Shown here one piece after another: positions 17,439 to 26,426 of a stretch of DNA of 64,000 nucleotides. The stretch is from OCS116 sp051531935 (GTDB taxonomy: Bacteria > Pseudomonadota > Alphaproteobacteria > Rhizobiales > OSC116): positions 186,001 through 250,000 of the forward strand of contig JAOPTR010000007.1 in assembly GCA_051531935.1 (NCBI GenBank). The letters are read 5' to 3'. Under the pieces are notes generated by a model. It was not told the DNA's origin. It made no database searches and saw only the letters and a program-made list of their open reading frames with translations. A program made the position numbers and the translations under genes. Position 1 is the first letter of the stretch. Every line of letters starts with the position of its first letter.

Positions 17439-18050
17439 ATGAAAAACATACTCCTTGTTGGTGCTTCTGGCACCATTGGCAAAGCCATATATAACAACCT
17501 AAAAACCGATTACAATATCATCACAGCAGGGCGGCAAAATGCCGATCTTATACTCAATGTAAATGACCGCCAATCCATAGATAAAGCCTTCGAAAACCTA
17601 AAAAATATAGACGGTGTCATAAACACATTCGGTGCATTGCCGTTCGAGCCGTTCGATCAAATAAATATGCAAGATTTTGCAAACGGCATGAATGATAAAT
17701 TCCTAGGCCAAGCCAATATCGTGCAAGCTATATTGCCAAAGCTAAATCATGGCGCATCCATTGTCTTAACCAGTGGCATCTTAAATCATCAACCCATTCA
17801 CACAGGCGTTTTGGCAGCCGCTGCCAATGGCGCAATAGATGGCTTCGGTCAAGCTTTAGCCTTAGAACTTGGCGGTAAAGCCCGTGTAAATATTGTCAGC
17901 CCAAGCATGGTTGCCGATAGTATAGAGGCATATGGTGCCTATTTCGATGGTTATGAAGTCACCCAAATGGACGATTTGGTCAACGCCTATCGTCGCTGTT
18001 TATCAGGCATTATCAACGGCAAAGTCATTAAATTATTCAAGCAAATATAG
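17439..18050 (+). CDS. Short-chain dehydrogenase-like protein lacking the Tyr-x3-Lys pair
   Basis: This is a 203-residue Rossmann-fold protein. LLVGASGTIGKAI at residues 5-17 is the nucleotide-binding loop, and the first catalytic serine aligns with LTSG near 108. The usual YxxxK is replaced: AAAANGAIDGFGQALALELG places alanine and asparagine at the Tyr and Lys positions. A compact SDR branch with VNGA-like sequence here is known, so this is probably a subfamily trait rather than damage, but standard SDR catalysis is unlikely. The start at 17439 follows AAAGGA; a longer reading from 17361 has no site. It is divergent from a LysR regulator. Confidence 0.82.
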   Translation: MKNILLVGASGTIGKAIYNNLKTDYNIITAGRQNADLILNVNDRQSIDKAFENLKNIDGVINTFGALPFEPFDQINMQDFANGMNDKFLGQANIVQAILPKLNHGASIVLTSGILNHQPIHTGVLAAAANGAIDGFGQALALELGGKARVNIVSPSMVADSIEAYGAYFDGYEVTQMDDLVNAYRRCLSGIINGKVIKLFKQI

Positions 18051-18083
18051 CATTAATTCATATATTTTATATATACATCACCC

Positions 18084-18134
18084 TTATTGATTCGACTTAC
18101 CGCACATCGAAGTGCATTTTAGTCGAATCAATAA
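18084..18134. repeat. Perfect 14-bp inverted repeat upstream of the MFS pair
   Basis: TTATTGATTCGACT (18084-18097) and its exact complement AGTCGAATCAATAA (18121-18134) enclose 23 bases, which contain a smaller GCAC/GTGC hairpin. The second arm ends directly at the ribosome binding site GTGAGG of the first MFS gene. There is no T-run, so a plain terminator for the preceding gene is less likely than an operator or an mRNA structure that influences translation. Confidence 0.7.
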
Positions 18135-18144
18135 GTGAGGCATA

Positions 18145-19365
18145 ATGTTCGCAGCCACAAAGCAGTTTAACAAAACCGTTTGGTTTATCATCCTCGCTAC
18201 ATTTATGTCTAGATTCACCTCCTTAATGGTTTGGCCGTTTCTGGCATTGATGCTGTATAATGAATTTGGCCTCAACGAGTTTCAAATTGGCTTGTTTATG
18301 ACTCTTGCCATCAGCATTGGCATGGCCGCTGGCCTTTTTATGGGCAATCTGTCCGATCGCGTCGGTCGCCGCAAAGTCATCCTTGCAGGTCTTTGTTGTA
18401 CAATCATTGCCATGCTTGGCATTGCCAACGCTAGTAATTTATATGTTGTATGGGTTTCCATGGTCATTGTCAGCATTGCCCGTGGCATGGTCGAAGATCC
18501 GGGCAAAGCTCTCATGACAGATATGATGCAAACCCGCGAGGCGAAGGATTTAGCCATTCAATTACGCTATTTTGCGCTTAATGTCGGTGCCGCTTTCGGC
18601 CCATTAACAGGTGTATATTTAGGCATTGATGGTCAACAATTTTCATTCAATTTTATCGCGATTGGTTATCTTGCCTATTTCGGTGTGGCGGCTGTTATTT
18701 TCCGCATCGAAAAACCACTCACAAAAACCCATGCAGGGCGCGATCAGTCGCTAGGTGCTTTGTTCAAACTATTGCGGCTCGATTCCGCATTTATGATTTT
18801 TGTACTGGCAAGTTTATTTATGAATCTTGCCTATGCCCAAATAGATCTTGGCCTCATCCAATTTTTACGTGTCGAAAATTTCGAAGATGTCGCTAAATTA
18901 TTCGGCAACCTACTCTTCATAAATGGCATGACCATCATTCTGCTCCAATTCATAACCCTAAAACTGCTAGAAAATGTCGCCCCGATGAAAAAATCATATC
19001 TAGGCGCATGCTTATTTACCCTTGGTTTTTTCCTATTTTCTTTGGCCACCAAAGACACAATCTGGGTGTTGCTTCTAGCCATGTTTGTCATGAGCTTGGG
19101 CGAGGTTATCGTCTTCCCCACAATTAGTATCATTGTCGATCACATGGCACCAGATCACCTAAAAGGCAGCTATTTTGGCGCTGCAGGCTTTGGCTATTAT
19201 GGCTGGGCGTTCGCGCCTATCTTGGGCGGGTGGCTCTTGCACAATTTTGGCGGCCAAGCCATGTGGCTGGTCATGGTGTTTATCTCTGCCACCATCATTC
19301 CTCTATTCTACATTGCCCAAACCGCAAAACGACCCGATTTTTCAAAACTCGACCACGAAACCTAA
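18145..19365 (+). CDS. MFS transporter (first of a tandem pair)
   Basis: This 406-residue inner-membrane transporter of the major facilitator superfamily has twelve predicted helices. The loop 2-3 signature GNLSDRVGRRKVILAG is near residues 66-81, and a central basic loop (RIEKPLTKTHAGRDQ) separates the halves. The N-terminal MVWPFLALMLYNEFGLNEFQ and the C-terminal HLKGSYFGAAG are shared with the next gene, so the two are paralogues by duplication. The substrate is unknown; drug/proton antiport is a common annotation for this branch. The ATG is preceded by GTGAGG just after a perfect inverted repeat. Confidence 0.9.
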   Translation: MFAATKQFNKTVWFIILATFMSRFTSLMVWPFLALMLYNEFGLNEFQIGLFMTLAISIGMAAGLFMGNLSDRVGRRKVILAGLCCTIIAMLGIANASNLYVVWVSMVIVSIARGMVEDPGKALMTDMMQTREAKDLAIQLRYFALNVGAAFGPLTGVYLGIDGQQFSFNFIAIGYLAYFGVAAVIFRIEKPLTKTHAGRDQSLGALFKLLRLDSAFMIFVLASLFMNLAYAQIDLGLIQFLRVENFEDVAKLFGNLLFINGMTIILLQFITLKLLENVAPMKKSYLGACLFTLGFFLFSLATKDTIWVLLLAMFVMSLGEVIVFPTISIIVDHMAPDHLKGSYFGAAGFGYYGWAFAPILGGWLLHNFGGQAMWLVMVFISATIIPLFYIAQTAKRPDFSKLDHET

Positions 19366-19372
19366 CTCATTT

Positions 19373-20581
19373 ATGTTTGCCCATATTAAACAATTTAACT
19401 TAACCATCTGGTTCTTGCTTATTTCCAATTTTTGCATTGGTTTTGTGGCAACTATGGTCTGGCCGTTTTTAGCGCTCATTCTTTACAATAAATATGGCCT
19501 CAACGAGTTTCAAACAGGCTTGTTTTTGTTCTCAGCGGTTATGGTGCGCGCTGTTTTTGGTTTTTATGTAGGTAATCTGTCCGATCGTTTCGGTAGGCGC
19601 AAGGTTATTTTCATCGGCTTTATTGTCGGTATGTCAGGCATGTATATAATGGCGCTCACCAATAATATGTGGTGGATGCTGCTAGGCGCAACTTGTAATA
19701 CCGTGGCGTGGGGCATGGTGCAAAACCCAAGTAAAGCGTTGATGACAGATATGATCTCCGCCCGCGAGGTCAAAGACACAGCGCTGCAACTCAAGTTCTT
19801 CTCGGCAAATCTAGCCCGCGCTTTGGGTCCCGCCTTTGGTGTGTTCATTGGCGCAACAGGGCAGGTAAATACATTCTTATGGGTTGGCCATACCCACATT
19901 TTGGTTATTATTTTCGCGGCCATTGTGTTCACTCTCGAGAAACCTAAAAAACGCACAAAATCCGCTCAAGACCAATCTTTCAAAGCGCTTTTTACATTGC
20001 TCGCCAAAGATCACGCATTTCTATTGTTGGTATTGGCTTTCACTTTAAGCCTAATCACCTATATGCAAATGAGCATGAGCCTGTTGCAATATTTACGGGT
20101 TTCAAACATTGCCGATATAGCGGTTACATTTGCCAGTTTGCTCACCCTTAATGGCCTCACTATTGTTGTTTTTCAATTTCCAATGGCTGCATTGCTTAAA
20201 AATGTAGAGCCATTCCAACGCACACTCATCGGTGTGGTCTTGTTTGTGGTGGCATTCGTCATCTATGCTTTGTTCACGCAAGATGGCGGTTTGAGCTTGT
20301 ATATTGCTATGTTCAGCCTAAGCGTTGGCGAGGCAATTCTATTTCCCACCATCACCATACTTATTGATCGCATGGCACCTGAACATTTAAAAGGCAGCTA
20401 TTTTGGCGCGGCAGGGCTTAATGCGTTTGGCGTTGCTGCAGCACCACTCATTGGCGGCTATTTATTGCAAGATTATGGCGGTCTAGTGCTGTGGTTAGTT
20501 ATGGCAGTTATTAGCATGGCGGTTGGTGTGTTGTTCTATCTAGCTCAATCAGCCAAGCGCCCAGATCATATTTCGTCGTAA
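19373..20581 (+). CDS. MFS transporter (second of a tandem pair)
   Basis: This 402-residue MFS protein resembles its upstream neighbour throughout: both start MFA, share MVWPFLAL.LYN..GLNEFQ, GNLSDR.GRRKV and HLKGSYFGAAG, and keep a basic loop between the two six-helix halves. I set the start at 19373, 7 bases after the previous stop; the open frame upstream to 19175 lies inside the first gene and is not coding. No Shine-Dalgarno sequence is visible, so translation is probably coupled. A duplicated pair could be two specificities or a heterodimer; neither can be decided from sequence. Confidence 0.9.
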   Translation: MFAHIKQFNLTIWFLLISNFCIGFVATMVWPFLALILYNKYGLNEFQTGLFLFSAVMVRAVFGFYVGNLSDRFGRRKVIFIGFIVGMSGMYIMALTNNMWWMLLGATCNTVAWGMVQNPSKALMTDMISAREVKDTALQLKFFSANLARALGPAFGVFIGATGQVNTFLWVGHTHILVIIFAAIVFTLEKPKKRTKSAQDQSFKALFTLLAKDHAFLLLVLAFTLSLITYMQMSMSLLQYLRVSNIADIAVTFASLLTLNGLTIVVFQFPMAALLKNVEPFQRTLIGVVLFVVAFVIYALFTQDGGLSLYIAMFSLSVGEAILFPTITILIDRMAPEHLKGSYFGAAGLNAFGVAAAPLIGGYLLQDYGGLVLWLVMAVISMAVGVLFYLAQSAKRPDHISS

Positions 20582-20657
20582 ATTATATGTTGCATAGGTT
20601 GAATTTTCAGGTCATTTTATCTACTTTAAAGTTATTCATTAAATACAGATGTAAATC

Positions 20658-21731
20658 ATGGCCGAAAAAAGCAATCATAAATTTCAAAACCTAGTGTTGG
20701 CAGTTCTATTTGTCATTCTCATTGGCGGGTTGCTTAAAATAAGTAAAGGCATTGCCCTACCTATCTTAGCTGCCATAATTTGGATATATATTATCACAAG
20801 TGCCGCCAATGCGTTGGGGCGCATGCCGCTCATTAAGCTTTTGCCGCTTTTCTTTCGCAGGCTCATTGTGTTTTTGGGCTTCATCATAGCTTTTGTCAGC
20901 TTTGGCGCAGTGCTCATCAATACAATAGAACAAATTATAGCTGTTGCCCCCGTCTACCAAGAAAATTTCGAAAAGCTATTTTACAAAATTGTTCATTGGC
21001 TTGGGGTCGAAATTAAAACAGATTGGCAAACTTTGGCCGAGGCCACAGGTGGGCAAATAGATGCCAAAAAAATACTCACTTCTGGTATTTCTGGCCTAAT
21101 AAGTATTGGCGGCACAGTGTCACTAGTGCTCATTTATGCGTCTTTCCTAATGGCCGAACGTCATGATTTCCCCACAAAATTAGCCGCAGCAATACCCAAT
21201 AAATACGAGGTCAAGAGAACCCAAAAAATCATGCATGATATCAATAAGAAAATTGGCGACTATCTTGCCACAAAAACTCTTATAAATATCATATTGGCGG
21301 CTGTCTCTTATGCCATTATGTGGGCATTCGATATAGATTTTCCGCTATTTTGGGCGCTGCTTATTGGCCTGCTTAATTACATTCCTTATATTGGCTCACT
21401 TGTAGCTGTGTCATTTCCTATCTTGTTGTCAGTGGCGCAATATGCGTCAGTAGATGTCACGCTGCCGTTGTCAATTTTGCTCATTTTGGTGCAGTGGATT
21501 GTTGGTAATTTTCTAGAACCAAAAATGATCGGCAAACGGGTTAATTTATCACCATTTGTGGTCATTATTTCGCTTTCAATCTGGTTTGGCTTGTTGGGTA
21601 TCGGTGGGGCAATTTTGGCCATTCCGCTCACTTCAATGTTAGTCATTGTTATGGCCGCATTTGCCCCCACCAAACCATATGCAATATTATTGTCTCAAGA
21701 CATTGATCAAGTCATTCGTGATGAAAAATAA
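20658..21731 (+). CDS. AI-2E family (PerM/TqsA-like) membrane permease
   Basis: This 357-residue inner-membrane protein has about eight helices with the family layout: two or three at the N-terminus, a soluble region around 90-145 (EQIIAVAPVYQENFEKLF), and a C-terminal cluster with NYIPYIGSLVAVSFPILLS near 240-258 and FLEPKMIGKRVNLSPFVVIISLSIWFGLLG near 286-315. Family members have been linked to AI-2 export, and to sodium/proton exchange in other branches, so the substrate is open. The ribosome binding site is weak. It stands alone after the MFS pair. Confidence 0.88.
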   Translation: MAEKSNHKFQNLVLAVLFVILIGGLLKISKGIALPILAAIIWIYIITSAANALGRMPLIKLLPLFFRRLIVFLGFIIAFVSFGAVLINTIEQIIAVAPVYQENFEKLFYKIVHWLGVEIKTDWQTLAEATGGQIDAKKILTSGISGLISIGGTVSLVLIYASFLMAERHDFPTKLAAAIPNKYEVKRTQKIMHDINKKIGDYLATKTLINIILAAVSYAIMWAFDIDFPLFWALLIGLLNYIPYIGSLVAVSFPILLSVAQYASVDVTLPLSILLILVQWIVGNFLEPKMIGKRVNLSPFVVIISLSIWFGLLGIGGAILAIPLTSMLVIVMAAFAPTKPYAILLSQDIDQVIRDEK

Positions 21732-21748
21732 TTCATCTCTGGCCAGAT

Positions 21749-22858
21749 TTATGAATTTTCACTTTCCCATTTATACTGGCCATCAATAGTCACACCATAT
21801 TTAAAAATATCATAAGTAAATTCAGTCAGTTTTTCGCCCTGCATAATTCTGTTGGGCAAGTCATAATTCACCATAGCGGCCTTGCCAATGGCAATTAAAT
21901 CAGCGTGCCCATTGGCTATTATGGTTTCCGCAAGTTCAGTATTTTCCAACCCACCATTGGCAATAATCGGCAAATCCGTCATGTCTTTGGCAAGTTTTGT
22001 CAAGTTAACCCCGTCTGGGGTGGAGCTATGATAGTGATAGCCTTTCACTTCGCTAGCAAAATGTATGTAATCAACACCCGCATCGGCCACAGCTTTAAAA
22101 ATAATTTTAGCATCTTCAATACCACGCGGCCAAAAATATTCACTATTATTGGCCTTAGATTGCGAAAGACGCACCCCTATAATGAACTTTTCCGAGGTTT
22201 TCTTTTTGGCTTGGTCGATAATTTCACAAGTCAATTTCAGGCGGTTTTCAAGTGAGCCACCATATTCATCATCACGCTCATTTGTATAGTCAGTTAAAAA
22301 TTGGTCGAGTAAATATCCGTTGGCACAATGAATCTCCACGCCATCAAAGCCTGCTTCTTCCGCACGTAAACTTGCCTGCACAAACCCAAATATTATATTT
22401 TTAATGTCACTCTGGCGCAAAGCTTGTGGCATGTCATATTCGCCTTGTTTGTGGCCATAGCCTTGCAGCATTTCCCCTTTGGGACGCACTGCAGATGGTG
22501 CATGTGCAACATTAACCGCTTGCGATAAAGCCCCCGCGTGAATGAGTTGTAAAATAATCTTGCTGCCTTCAGCGTGTGCCGCTCTCACCACTTTCTGCCA
22601 AGCATTTTGGTGAGCATCAGTCACCATACCAGGTTGGTTGGCATAGGCTTGGGCATAATTGGCGTCAGTATAGGCACCCTCGGCAATCAGTAGGGCATAA
22701 CCGCCTTTTGCGTATCTGCCATAATGTGCGGCCATTTGTTCGGTTGGCGTGCCGTCATTAGTTGCACTTGCGCGCGACATTGGCGCTAAGACATAGCGGT
22801 TGTTCAGTTTTTTGTTTTTAAGTTCAGTGGGCTTTAAAGCTAAATAATTATGTATCAT
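21749..22858 (-). CDS. Old-yellow-enzyme-family NADH:flavin oxidoreductase
   Basis: This is a cytoplasmic FMN enzyme that reduces activated alkenes such as enones, quinones and nitro compounds. The 369-residue barrel shows YVLAPMSRASAT near the N-terminus, VEIHCANGYLLDQFL with the substrate-binding His and Asn, and NERDDEYGGSLENR. The start at 22858 has GGAG 6 bases upstream; the longer TTG reading at 22870 overlaps that site. It is divergent from an HxlR regulator, a frequent pairing in which the regulator senses electrophiles or quinones and derepresses the reductase. Several palindromes occupy the spacer. Confidence 0.9.
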   Translation of the reverse strand: MIHNYLALKPTELKNKKLNNRYVLAPMSRASATNDGTPTEQMAAHYGRYAKGGYALLIAEGAYTDANYAQAYANQPGMVTDAHQNAWQKVVRAAHAEGSKIILQLIHAGALSQAVNVAHAPSAVRPKGEMLQGYGHKQGEYDMPQALRQSDIKNIIFGFVQASLRAEEAGFDGVEIHCANGYLLDQFLTDYTNERDDEYGGSLENRLKLTCEIIDQAKKKTSEKFIIGVRLSQSKANNSEYFWPRGIEDAKIIFKAVADAGVDYIHFASEVKGYHYHSSTPDGVNLTKLAKDMTDLPIIANGGLENTELAETIIANGHADLIAIGKAAMVNYDLPNRIMQGEKLTEFTYDIFKYGVTIDGQYKWESENS

Positions 22859-22874
22859 CAAAATCTCCAAATTT

Positions 22875-22955
22875 GAGTTGCAACTCTACATAATCCATGC
22901 ACAATATTAATGTAAGTATGTACATTTTTGTGGTATACATACAAAAAGTATACTA
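22875..22955. promoter_or_regulatory. Palindrome cluster between the OYE and HxlR genes
   Basis: GAGTTGCAACTC (22875-22886) is a perfect 12-bp palindrome just upstream of the OYE start. Further on, GTATGT (22916-22921) and ACATAC (22937-22942) are inverted, and GTATAC occurs at 22933-22938 and again inside AGTATACT (22947-22954), 15 bases apart. These are good candidates for HxlR-dimer sites controlling both divergent promoters. Confidence 0.5.
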
Positions 22956-23028
22956 ATGGGGTATTCACTCACCCAATAGAATTTTCACCAAACTAATCGT
23001 TTGCGCATCCAATGGAACCAAAACCGCT

Positions 23029-23361
23029 ATGCCGCCCAAATTCACCCCAGAGCAATTATTTTGCCCCACAGAAACCGCGCTCGAAATTATTGGCGGTAAA
23101 TGGAAAGGCATGATCTTATATTGCCTCCTGCAAAAAACTATGCGCTTCAACGAACTTATGCGCACCATCCCCAACATCACTCAACGTATGCTCACCAAAC
23201 AATTGCGCGATTTGGAAAAATATGAAATTGTCGAGCGTAAAGTCTATGCTCAAATTCCACCAAAAGTCGAATATTCACTGACAGCCCATGGCGAAGAATT
23301 ACGCCCCATTCTAGATGCACTAGAAATATGGGGGCGCGGATATATGGAAAATAATGCATAG
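23029..23361 (+). CDS. HxlR-family transcriptional regulator
   Basis: This is a 110-residue MarR-like winged-helix regulator. The pattern FCPTETALEIIGGKWKGMILYCLL (residues 11-34) is the HxlR hallmark with its conserved N-terminal cysteine (Cys12). Then come MRFNELMRTIPNITQRMLTKQLRDLE for DNA recognition and the wing KVEYSLTAHGEEL. In relatives such as YodB and HypR the N-terminal cysteine senses electrophiles or disulfide stress. Its place opposite an OYE-type reductase makes that role likely here; this is inference from family and context. Confidence 0.9.
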   Translation: MPPKFTPEQLFCPTETALEIIGGKWKGMILYCLLQKTMRFNELMRTIPNITQRMLTKQLRDLEKYEIVERKVYAQIPPKVEYSLTAHGEELRPILDALEIWGRGYMENNA

Positions 23362-23429
23362 CATTGAGCCAAATTAATCTATAAACTAAAATCAGTTTAA
23401 CGTTAATACCGAATTCAGAAAGCCATTTT

Positions 23430-24464
23430 ATGCATGCATCAGATAGTGTCTTACTCAATAACCGCACCAAACGATCAGTACCGCTAACGCGCATGGGGTT
23501 TGGTGGCGCGCCCATTGGCAACGCTTTCGTTTTGGTGAGCGATGAAGACGCGCAAGGTGCACTTCAAACCGCTTATGATGCGGGCATTCGTTATTTTGAC
23601 ACAGCACCGCAATATGGTTTAGGCCGCTCCGAAATGCGCTATAATCCTGCTATTAAACGCTTTGGGCGACAAAATATTCAACTTTCCACCAAAGTTGGGC
23701 GTATTCTGGTCGATTGTGAACCGCATGAGGTCACGCCAGATGGTTTTGTCAATCCACCACAAAAACGCATTGTTTTTGATTATACATATGATGGCGTTAT
23801 GCGTTCATATGAGGATAGCCGCGCAAGACTAGATGTTAAAAATTCCGATATTTTATTGGTACATGATCTTTGCCACTTCTCACAAGGCAGTGTCGAAAAA
23901 AGCCAAGAAAAAATACGCGAATTTTTTGATGAAGGTGGTTATAAAGCCTTGTCCGAACTACGCGACGCAGGAGAAATTGCCGCCATTGGCGCAGGCGTAA
24001 ATACATGGCAAGCGTGCCAAACTCTGCTGGAAAATGGCGATTTTGATGGCTTCCTGCTCGCGGGTCGCTACACATTGCTAGAACAAGAAGCGTTAGAAAC
24101 ATTTTTACCAATGTGCGAAAAACGCGATGTCGGCATCATTTTAGGTGGGCCTTATAATTCAGGTATATTGGCAACAGGCGCAGTTGAAGGTGCACGTTAT
24201 AATTACAGCGCCCCGTCGCAAGAAATTATCAATCGTGTCAATAAAATCGAAGCGGTTTGCAAATCTCACAATACGAGCTTAATTGCAGCGGCCATACAAT
24301 TCCCAATGGGGCATCCATCTGTTAAAACCATCATTCCTGGTGCGATTAATGCCGCACAAATGAAAAACAATATCGAGTTATTCGAAACCGATATTCCCAA
24401 ACAATTATGGTCGGATTTGCGCGGTGAAGGTCTCATCCGCGCCGATGCGCCTTTGCCTAGATAG
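23430..24464 (+). CDS. Aldo/keto reductase
   Basis: This is a 344-residue NAD(P)-dependent aldo/keto reductase of the barrel family. The catalytic tetrad is visible: Asp and Tyr in YFDTAPQYGLGRSE near 45-58, Lys in STKVGR near 86-91, and His in LLVHDL near 142-147. The sequence resembles the D-threo-aldose/L-fucose 1-dehydrogenase branch (GGPYNSGIL near 234-242), so a sugar or aldehyde substrate is plausible. It is followed after 8 bases by the pirin gene and they are likely co-transcribed. The HxlR gene lies 68 bases upstream on the same strand, so one transcript could cover all three. Confidence 0.88.
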   Translation: MHASDSVLLNNRTKRSVPLTRMGFGGAPIGNAFVLVSDEDAQGALQTAYDAGIRYFDTAPQYGLGRSEMRYNPAIKRFGRQNIQLSTKVGRILVDCEPHEVTPDGFVNPPQKRIVFDYTYDGVMRSYEDSRARLDVKNSDILLVHDLCHFSQGSVEKSQEKIREFFDEGGYKALSELRDAGEIAAIGAGVNTWQACQTLLENGDFDGFLLAGRYTLLEQEALETFLPMCEKRDVGIILGGPYNSGILATGAVEGARYNYSAPSQEIINRVNKIEAVCKSHNTSLIAAAIQFPMGHPSVKTIIPGAINAAQMKNNIELFETDIPKQLWSDLRGEGLIRADAPLPR

Positions 24465-24472
24465 GAAAACTC

Positions 24473-25435
24473 ATGAGTTGGAACCCGATATTAGACACTC
24501 ATAACATCAAGCCCGCGAGTTTGGATTCAATTGATACACTCATCATTCCCCGCGCAAGAGACATTGGTGAATTTGAGGTGATGCGGGCGTTGCCCAGCCC
24601 CAAACGTCAAATGGTCGGGCCATTCATATTTTTCGATCAAGTCGGGCCTGTCGAATTTATCACCAATCAAGGGGTGGATGTGCGTCCCCATCCTCATATC
24701 GGCATCAGCACCGTTACATATTTATTCGATGGCGAGTTTAACCACCGTGATAGCACGGGTGCCAACCAACTCATTCGCCCAGGCGAGGTTAATTGGATGA
24801 TCGCAGGTAAAGGCGTCACACATTCCGAACGCACATTGCCCGAAATGCGTCAGAAGCCATCAAATTTATTTGGCATTCAAACCTGGGTGGCATTACCAAG
24901 CCATGCCGAAGATATGGCGCCTGAGTTTGAGCATCATGGCAAGGACGAACTGCCATTTTTAGAAGCCGAAGGCAAACAGGTGCGTTTAATCATTGGCAAC
25001 GCATGGGGAGAAACGGCACCCACCAAAACCCACAGCGAAATGTTTTATGCCGATGCTATTTTAAAAGCAGGCGCGGCATTGCCATTGCCCGATAATCACG
25101 AAGATCGCGGCATATATATCACCGAAGGCTCGATTGTTGTTGCCAATGAGACATTTCAAAAAGGCCAGATGATGGTTTTTAAACCCGAGGATAAAATAAG
25201 CATCAGGGCAGGGCAGAGCGGCGCGAGAATTATATTATTAGGCGGCGCAACGTTAAACGAAAAAAGATACATTTGGTGGAATTTTGTGTCCTCCTCGCGC
25301 GATAAAATTCGCGAAGCCAAAGAAGCATGGATGCTTGGCGATTGGGAAAATGGACAATTTAAATTGCCAATTAATGATGATCAAGATTATGTAAAATTGC
25401 CCAAAAAGGTGCGAATTAAGGCTCGAAAAGGCTAG
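24473..25435 (+). CDS. Pirin-family bicupin protein
   Basis: This 320-residue protein has the pirin N-terminal cupin with metal ligands in VDVRPHPHIGISTVTYLFDGEFNHRDS near 69-95 and KGVTHSE near 114-120. The C-terminal cupin (about 185-290) is less conserved, as is usual. Bacterial pirins bind Fe(II); some, such as YhhW, show quercetinase activity, and others regulate enzymes by binding them. Nothing here shows which applies. The ribosome binding site is AGGAAA and the gene is closely linked to the aldo/keto reductase. Confidence 0.92.
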   Translation: MSWNPILDTHNIKPASLDSIDTLIIPRARDIGEFEVMRALPSPKRQMVGPFIFFDQVGPVEFITNQGVDVRPHPHIGISTVTYLFDGEFNHRDSTGANQLIRPGEVNWMIAGKGVTHSERTLPEMRQKPSNLFGIQTWVALPSHAEDMAPEFEHHGKDELPFLEAEGKQVRLIIGNAWGETAPTKTHSEMFYADAILKAGAALPLPDNHEDRGIYITEGSIVVANETFQKGQMMVFKPEDKISIRAGQSGARIILLGGATLNEKRYIWWNFVSSSRDKIREAKEAWMLGDWENGQFKLPINDDQDYVKLPKKVRIKARKG

Positions 25436-25472
25436 TTTTTGAGTGAAATATGTACAAATATGTTAAAAATAT

Positions 25473-25510
25473 TTGACATTAAGTTAAATATAATTTACAC
25501 AAAGTTAAAT
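25473..25510 (+). promoter_or_regulatory. Promoter with 21-bp-spaced direct repeats before the membrane/XRE pair
   Basis: TTGACA (25473-25478) is a consensus -35 element. AAGTTAAAT occurs at 25481-25489 and again at 25502-25510, exactly 21 bp apart, so both copies face the same side of the helix and bracket the expected -10 position. The whole 98-base spacer is extremely AT-rich. The likely binder is the XRE protein encoded at the end of the same unit; this is inference. Confidence 0.45.
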
Positions 25511-25533
25511 TTAATTAACTGAAATTAGCCGAT

Positions 25534-26415
25534 ATGTATCTCATAAAAAACGAAATTATTGTCCTTGCCACCTTACTAGCTTTATTGTTTTGGGGCAGCC
25601 TTATCAGCATCCCCGTATTTATTGGCAGCATAATATATTTGTATTTCTACAACAAAAAAATGCGCTACCACATCATCAGAAATGACAGCGAAAATGCGAT
25701 GATGTTAGAAGGCGGCATGAGCCAAAGAAAAACCCAATTGATTAAGCTTGCAACCATCCTGCTTTTATGGGCAAGTGTCTGGTACTATGTTGGTTTTGAA
25801 CGGGAATTTACCAACGCGTTCCAAAATAACAATATGGGTTATGAGCAAAATATGCTTGCAAATTTCATAGAATTTTGGAACTTCCTCACAATACTTGGTT
25901 GTGCCATTCTCACCATAGATATTGCTTATAAATTGTTTGATAGCTCGGTTAACAGCGCCTCCTACTCCAAGCGAGAAGTCGTATTAGCGGGTGGTTTACT
26001 CATAGAATTGGGCGCAGGGATCTACTATTTTTACCATTGGATTAAAATCGGCGATCATAGCCAATTTTTAGATGGAAATATGGCCAAAATTATCATGCAT
26101 ATTATTATTTTTGCGGTTCTCGCCGCATCAACTTTAAGCCTTATTGTTTATGGAAAAGACAAACAAGAAGCCAAAGATGAACGTGATTTATTGATAGAAG
26201 TGAAGGCGTATAAATACGGATTTTATTGTTTGTTAGCCTTTCTAGCATTGCTTTTGGGGCAATTGATCTTCGGTCATTATGCCACAGAATTTTGGCCAGA
26301 ACGTGCTTTGAATCTCAATGTAATTGAAATCGGAAATATCATATTGGCTTCTATCATATTTTCAGGGGTGGTGGTATCGGCTGTGCAATTATTCTTTTAC
26401 CGTCGCGGTTATTAG
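25534..26415 (+). CDS. Multi-spanning membrane protein paired with an XRE regulator
   Basis: I do not recognise a named family. The 293-residue protein has about seven hydrophobic segments (near 5-38 as two, 72-90, 108-130, 147-168, 186-205, 228-247 and 264-286), with charged loops such as YNKKMRYHIIRN and YGKDKQEAKDERDLLIEVKAYKYG. The latter, a short acidic-basic loop before a paired-helix end, recalls small membrane proteins of the DUF2178 type that are often encoded beside a short XRE regulator. The next gene is such a regulator, 11 bases downstream. A membrane sensor or sequestering partner for that regulator is possible but unproven. Confidence 0.75.
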   Translation: MYLIKNEIIVLATLLALLFWGSLISIPVFIGSIIYLYFYNKKMRYHIIRNDSENAMMLEGGMSQRKTQLIKLATILLLWASVWYYVGFEREFTNAFQNNNMGYEQNMLANFIEFWNFLTILGCAILTIDIAYKLFDSSVNSASYSKREVVLAGGLLIELGAGIYYFYHWIKIGDHSQFLDGNMAKIIMHIIIFAVLAASTLSLIVYGKDKQEAKDERDLLIEVKAYKYGFYCLLAFLALLLGQLIFGHYATEFWPERALNLNVIEIGNIILASIIFSGVVVSAVQLFFYRRGY

Positions 26416-26426
26416 GAGATATTGAG

